From Verrucomicrobiota bacterium (GTDB taxonomy: Bacteria > Verrucomicrobiota > Verrucomicrobiia > Limisphaerales > UBA11320): a stretch of 5,341 bases of DNA. This document shows positions 4,403 through 5,341 of this stretch, piece by piece. Within the stretch, counting starts at the first letter, position 1. Every line of letters starts with the position of its first letter. The position numbers and the translations under genes are program-made. The stretch lies in NCBI GenBank assembly GCA_016871475.1, contig VHDG01000322.1:1-5341 (forward strand). The letters are read 5' to 3'. The notes below the pieces were generated by a model that saw nothing but the letters and a program-made list of their open reading frames with translations, was not told where the DNA came from and did not search any database.

Positions 4403-5341
4403 TCAGAACCTCCGGGTTGAGGGCATCCATTGAAGGATCCGGCTTGGGAGCCGCAACAGTGCAACAACCACTGTCAATAGTGGTCGATGTCATGGTTTGC
4501 GACTGCAACAGTCCAGAGAGCTGTTGCGGCTGAACTGGCCGAGAATCGCCAATGTCTGCGGGTGTTGTTGCACTGTTGCACTCTAAATTGGGGGAGGGCG
4601 GAAGGTAGCGGTCAAAGGCGTCGGCAAAGTCCCCCAGGATGTAACCCCGGGGTGTATGGTTACCGACGCGAATCCCCCGTGAACTCACGCCAAATCGCCG
4701 GAGCAAGCTCGCAAGCTGATTCGTTGAGATGGCGCGGCGAGCCTTGCCGAACTCGGCCCAGGGTCGACCATCGATTTGGTGCAATGCCTCCACCAGGTCG
4801 CCGGAGGAGAACCGGTCTGTGTTCGCCGCAGTGAACTGGGCGCGAATATCAGAAAGTAACCAAACGCCGATTCCATGCGCCTCAATATCGTCGGTCGCCG
4901 TGAGGCTCCGGAATGCCTCCGCTGCACGTGTGGGCCAGTCGCCGCCAGCCACCGCAGCAATGGCGAACAACGGACGCCAGTTATCAGCGATGCGGTTGAA
5001 CATGTCCGAGGGCAAGATCGGGTCGCATTTCTCCAGCGCTGATGCGTTGTCCATCCCCCATCGCGTCAGCTTGCCGCACAGTTCGGCTTCCGCCTGCGTC
5101 CGCCGCGAATCAAAGCGGGCGGAAACCTCGCCAGGTTTGGCCCGCACCAAACGGATGATGATCGAGCGGTCGTGCAAAGTGCCCGGCAGGTTGCCTATGC
5201 CTGCCAGCGCCGCCGGGGCGAACGCTGCGAATCCTCGGACTTCGTTCCGATCACCCTCGCAGCGGTAAGCCTTCGCGCCGCGTTTGTGTCCGGCGTTGAG
5301 CAGTCCTCTCAGTTCGTCGTGGTCAGGGAGGTAAGTATCCA
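4395..5341 (-). CDS. DUF3631 protein, C-terminal part (runs off the right edge)
   Basis: The frame is open to the window edge, so 314 C-terminal residues are seen and the start lies outside. A TTG at 5177 is internal, because family-typical sequence continues upstream of it: LLNAGHKRGAKAYRC, then VRGFAAFAPAALAGIGNLPG, TLHDRSIIIRLVRAKPGE. These are hallmarks of DUF3631, which forms the C-terminal part of primase/helicase-like ATPases of phages, plasmids and integrative elements. The usual Walker motifs would lie in the unseen N-terminal part. Residues about 203-248 (ISTNQLASLLRRFGV, then RGYILGDFADAFDRYLPP) look like the winged-helix-like end of the domain. A low-complexity tail of about 65 residues follows (S, T, Q and P rich, with GCC near residue 292), encoded by DNA with nested inverted repeats. 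It heads a coupled pair with the TubC-N-like gene. A role in mobile-element replication is inferred. Confidence 0.85.
   Translation of the reverse strand, partial: DTYLPDHDELRGLLNAGHKRGAKAYRCEGDRNEVRGFAAFAPAALAGIGNLPGTLHDRSIIIRLVRAKPGEVSARFDSRRTQAEAELCGKLTRWGMDNASALEKCDPILPSDMFNRIADNWRPLFAIAAVAGGDWPTRAAEAFRSLTATDDIEAHGIGVWLLSDIRAQFTAANTDRFSSGDLVEALHQIDGRPWAEFGKARRAISTNQLASLLRRFGVSSRGIRVGNHTPRGYILGDFADAFDRYLPPSPNLECNSATTPADIGDSRPVQPQQLSGLLQSQTMTSTTIDSGCCTVAAPKPDPSMDALNPEVLNV
4409..4413 (-). promoter_or_regulatory. Shine-Dalgarno site inside the DUF3631 coding end
   Basis: On the minus strand GGAGG is followed by six bases (TTCTGA) and the ATG of the TubC-N-like gene. It lies within the last codons of the upstream gene (PEVLNV) and fixes the start of the downstream gene at 4402. 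Confidence 0.7.
4453..4579. repeat. Nested inverted repeats in the DUF3631 tail
   Basis: GCAACAGTGCAACAAC (4453-4468) has a perfect 16-base reverse complement at 4564-4579. Inside the pair lie a second inverted pair, GCAACAG (4505-4511) and CTGTTGC (4521-4527), and a small stem CCACT/AGTGG at 4468-4483. All are within the coding sequence of the variable tail. They could fold in the mRNA just before the start of the downstream gene, or reflect repeat growth in an unconstrained tail. Confidence 0.7.

Noticed and set aside
4729..5268. 179-codon plus-strand frame
   Set aside because: It is antisense to the DUF3631 domain, which has clear conserved motifs on the minus strand.

Overview
The window looks like an accessory region of a Verrucomicrobiota-type (Limisphaerales/Pedosphaera-like) chromosome. 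This placement is an inference. It rests on a small exported protein ending in an RFYRL-type C-terminal module, on high-GC coding, and on a DUF3631 protein followed by a small TubC-N-like protein. No rRNA, tRNA or CRISPR array is visible.

Layout. Positions 1-403 hold one possible short exported protein (18-200, minus) ending in a perfect GC-rich palindrome, then about 200 bases with no gene. Positions 404-764 are the left part of an IS66-type element: a GTAA-type end and a tnpA-like gene, with tnpB and tnpC missing. Positions 762-2553 (minus strand) read best as two or three integron-type gene cassettes without a visible integrase. One carries a full-length Mrr restriction endonuclease (853-1761). 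Another carries an unrecognised acidic 125-residue protein (2131-2508). Each gene is enclosed by short inverted GTTRRRY-like boxes. Between them, at 1777-1886, lies a long imperfect palindrome with unpaired bases on one arm, shaped like an attC site.

At 2553 the second cassette abuts a C-terminal fragment of an IS5-like transposase, and the junction falls exactly at the predicted G^TT crossover. Next come a 99-residue exported protein (2680-2979, minus), about 520 bases without a convincing gene, and an orphan basic 142-residue protein on the plus strand (3500-3928).

Positions 4028-5341 (minus) hold a two-gene translationally coupled unit: the C-terminal part of a DUF3631 protein that runs off the right edge, and a TubC-N-like protein starting inside its last codons. 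Such pairs suggest a replication module of an integrated mobile element.

How the parts fit: one defence gene (Mrr), two broken insertion sequences, cassette-like boundaries and a mobile-element replication module point to a site of repeated gene gain and loss. The most interesting observation is the cassette-like architecture around mrr and its precise junction with the transposase fragment. It is deduced from sequence geometry only and has not been tested against an attC covariance model.
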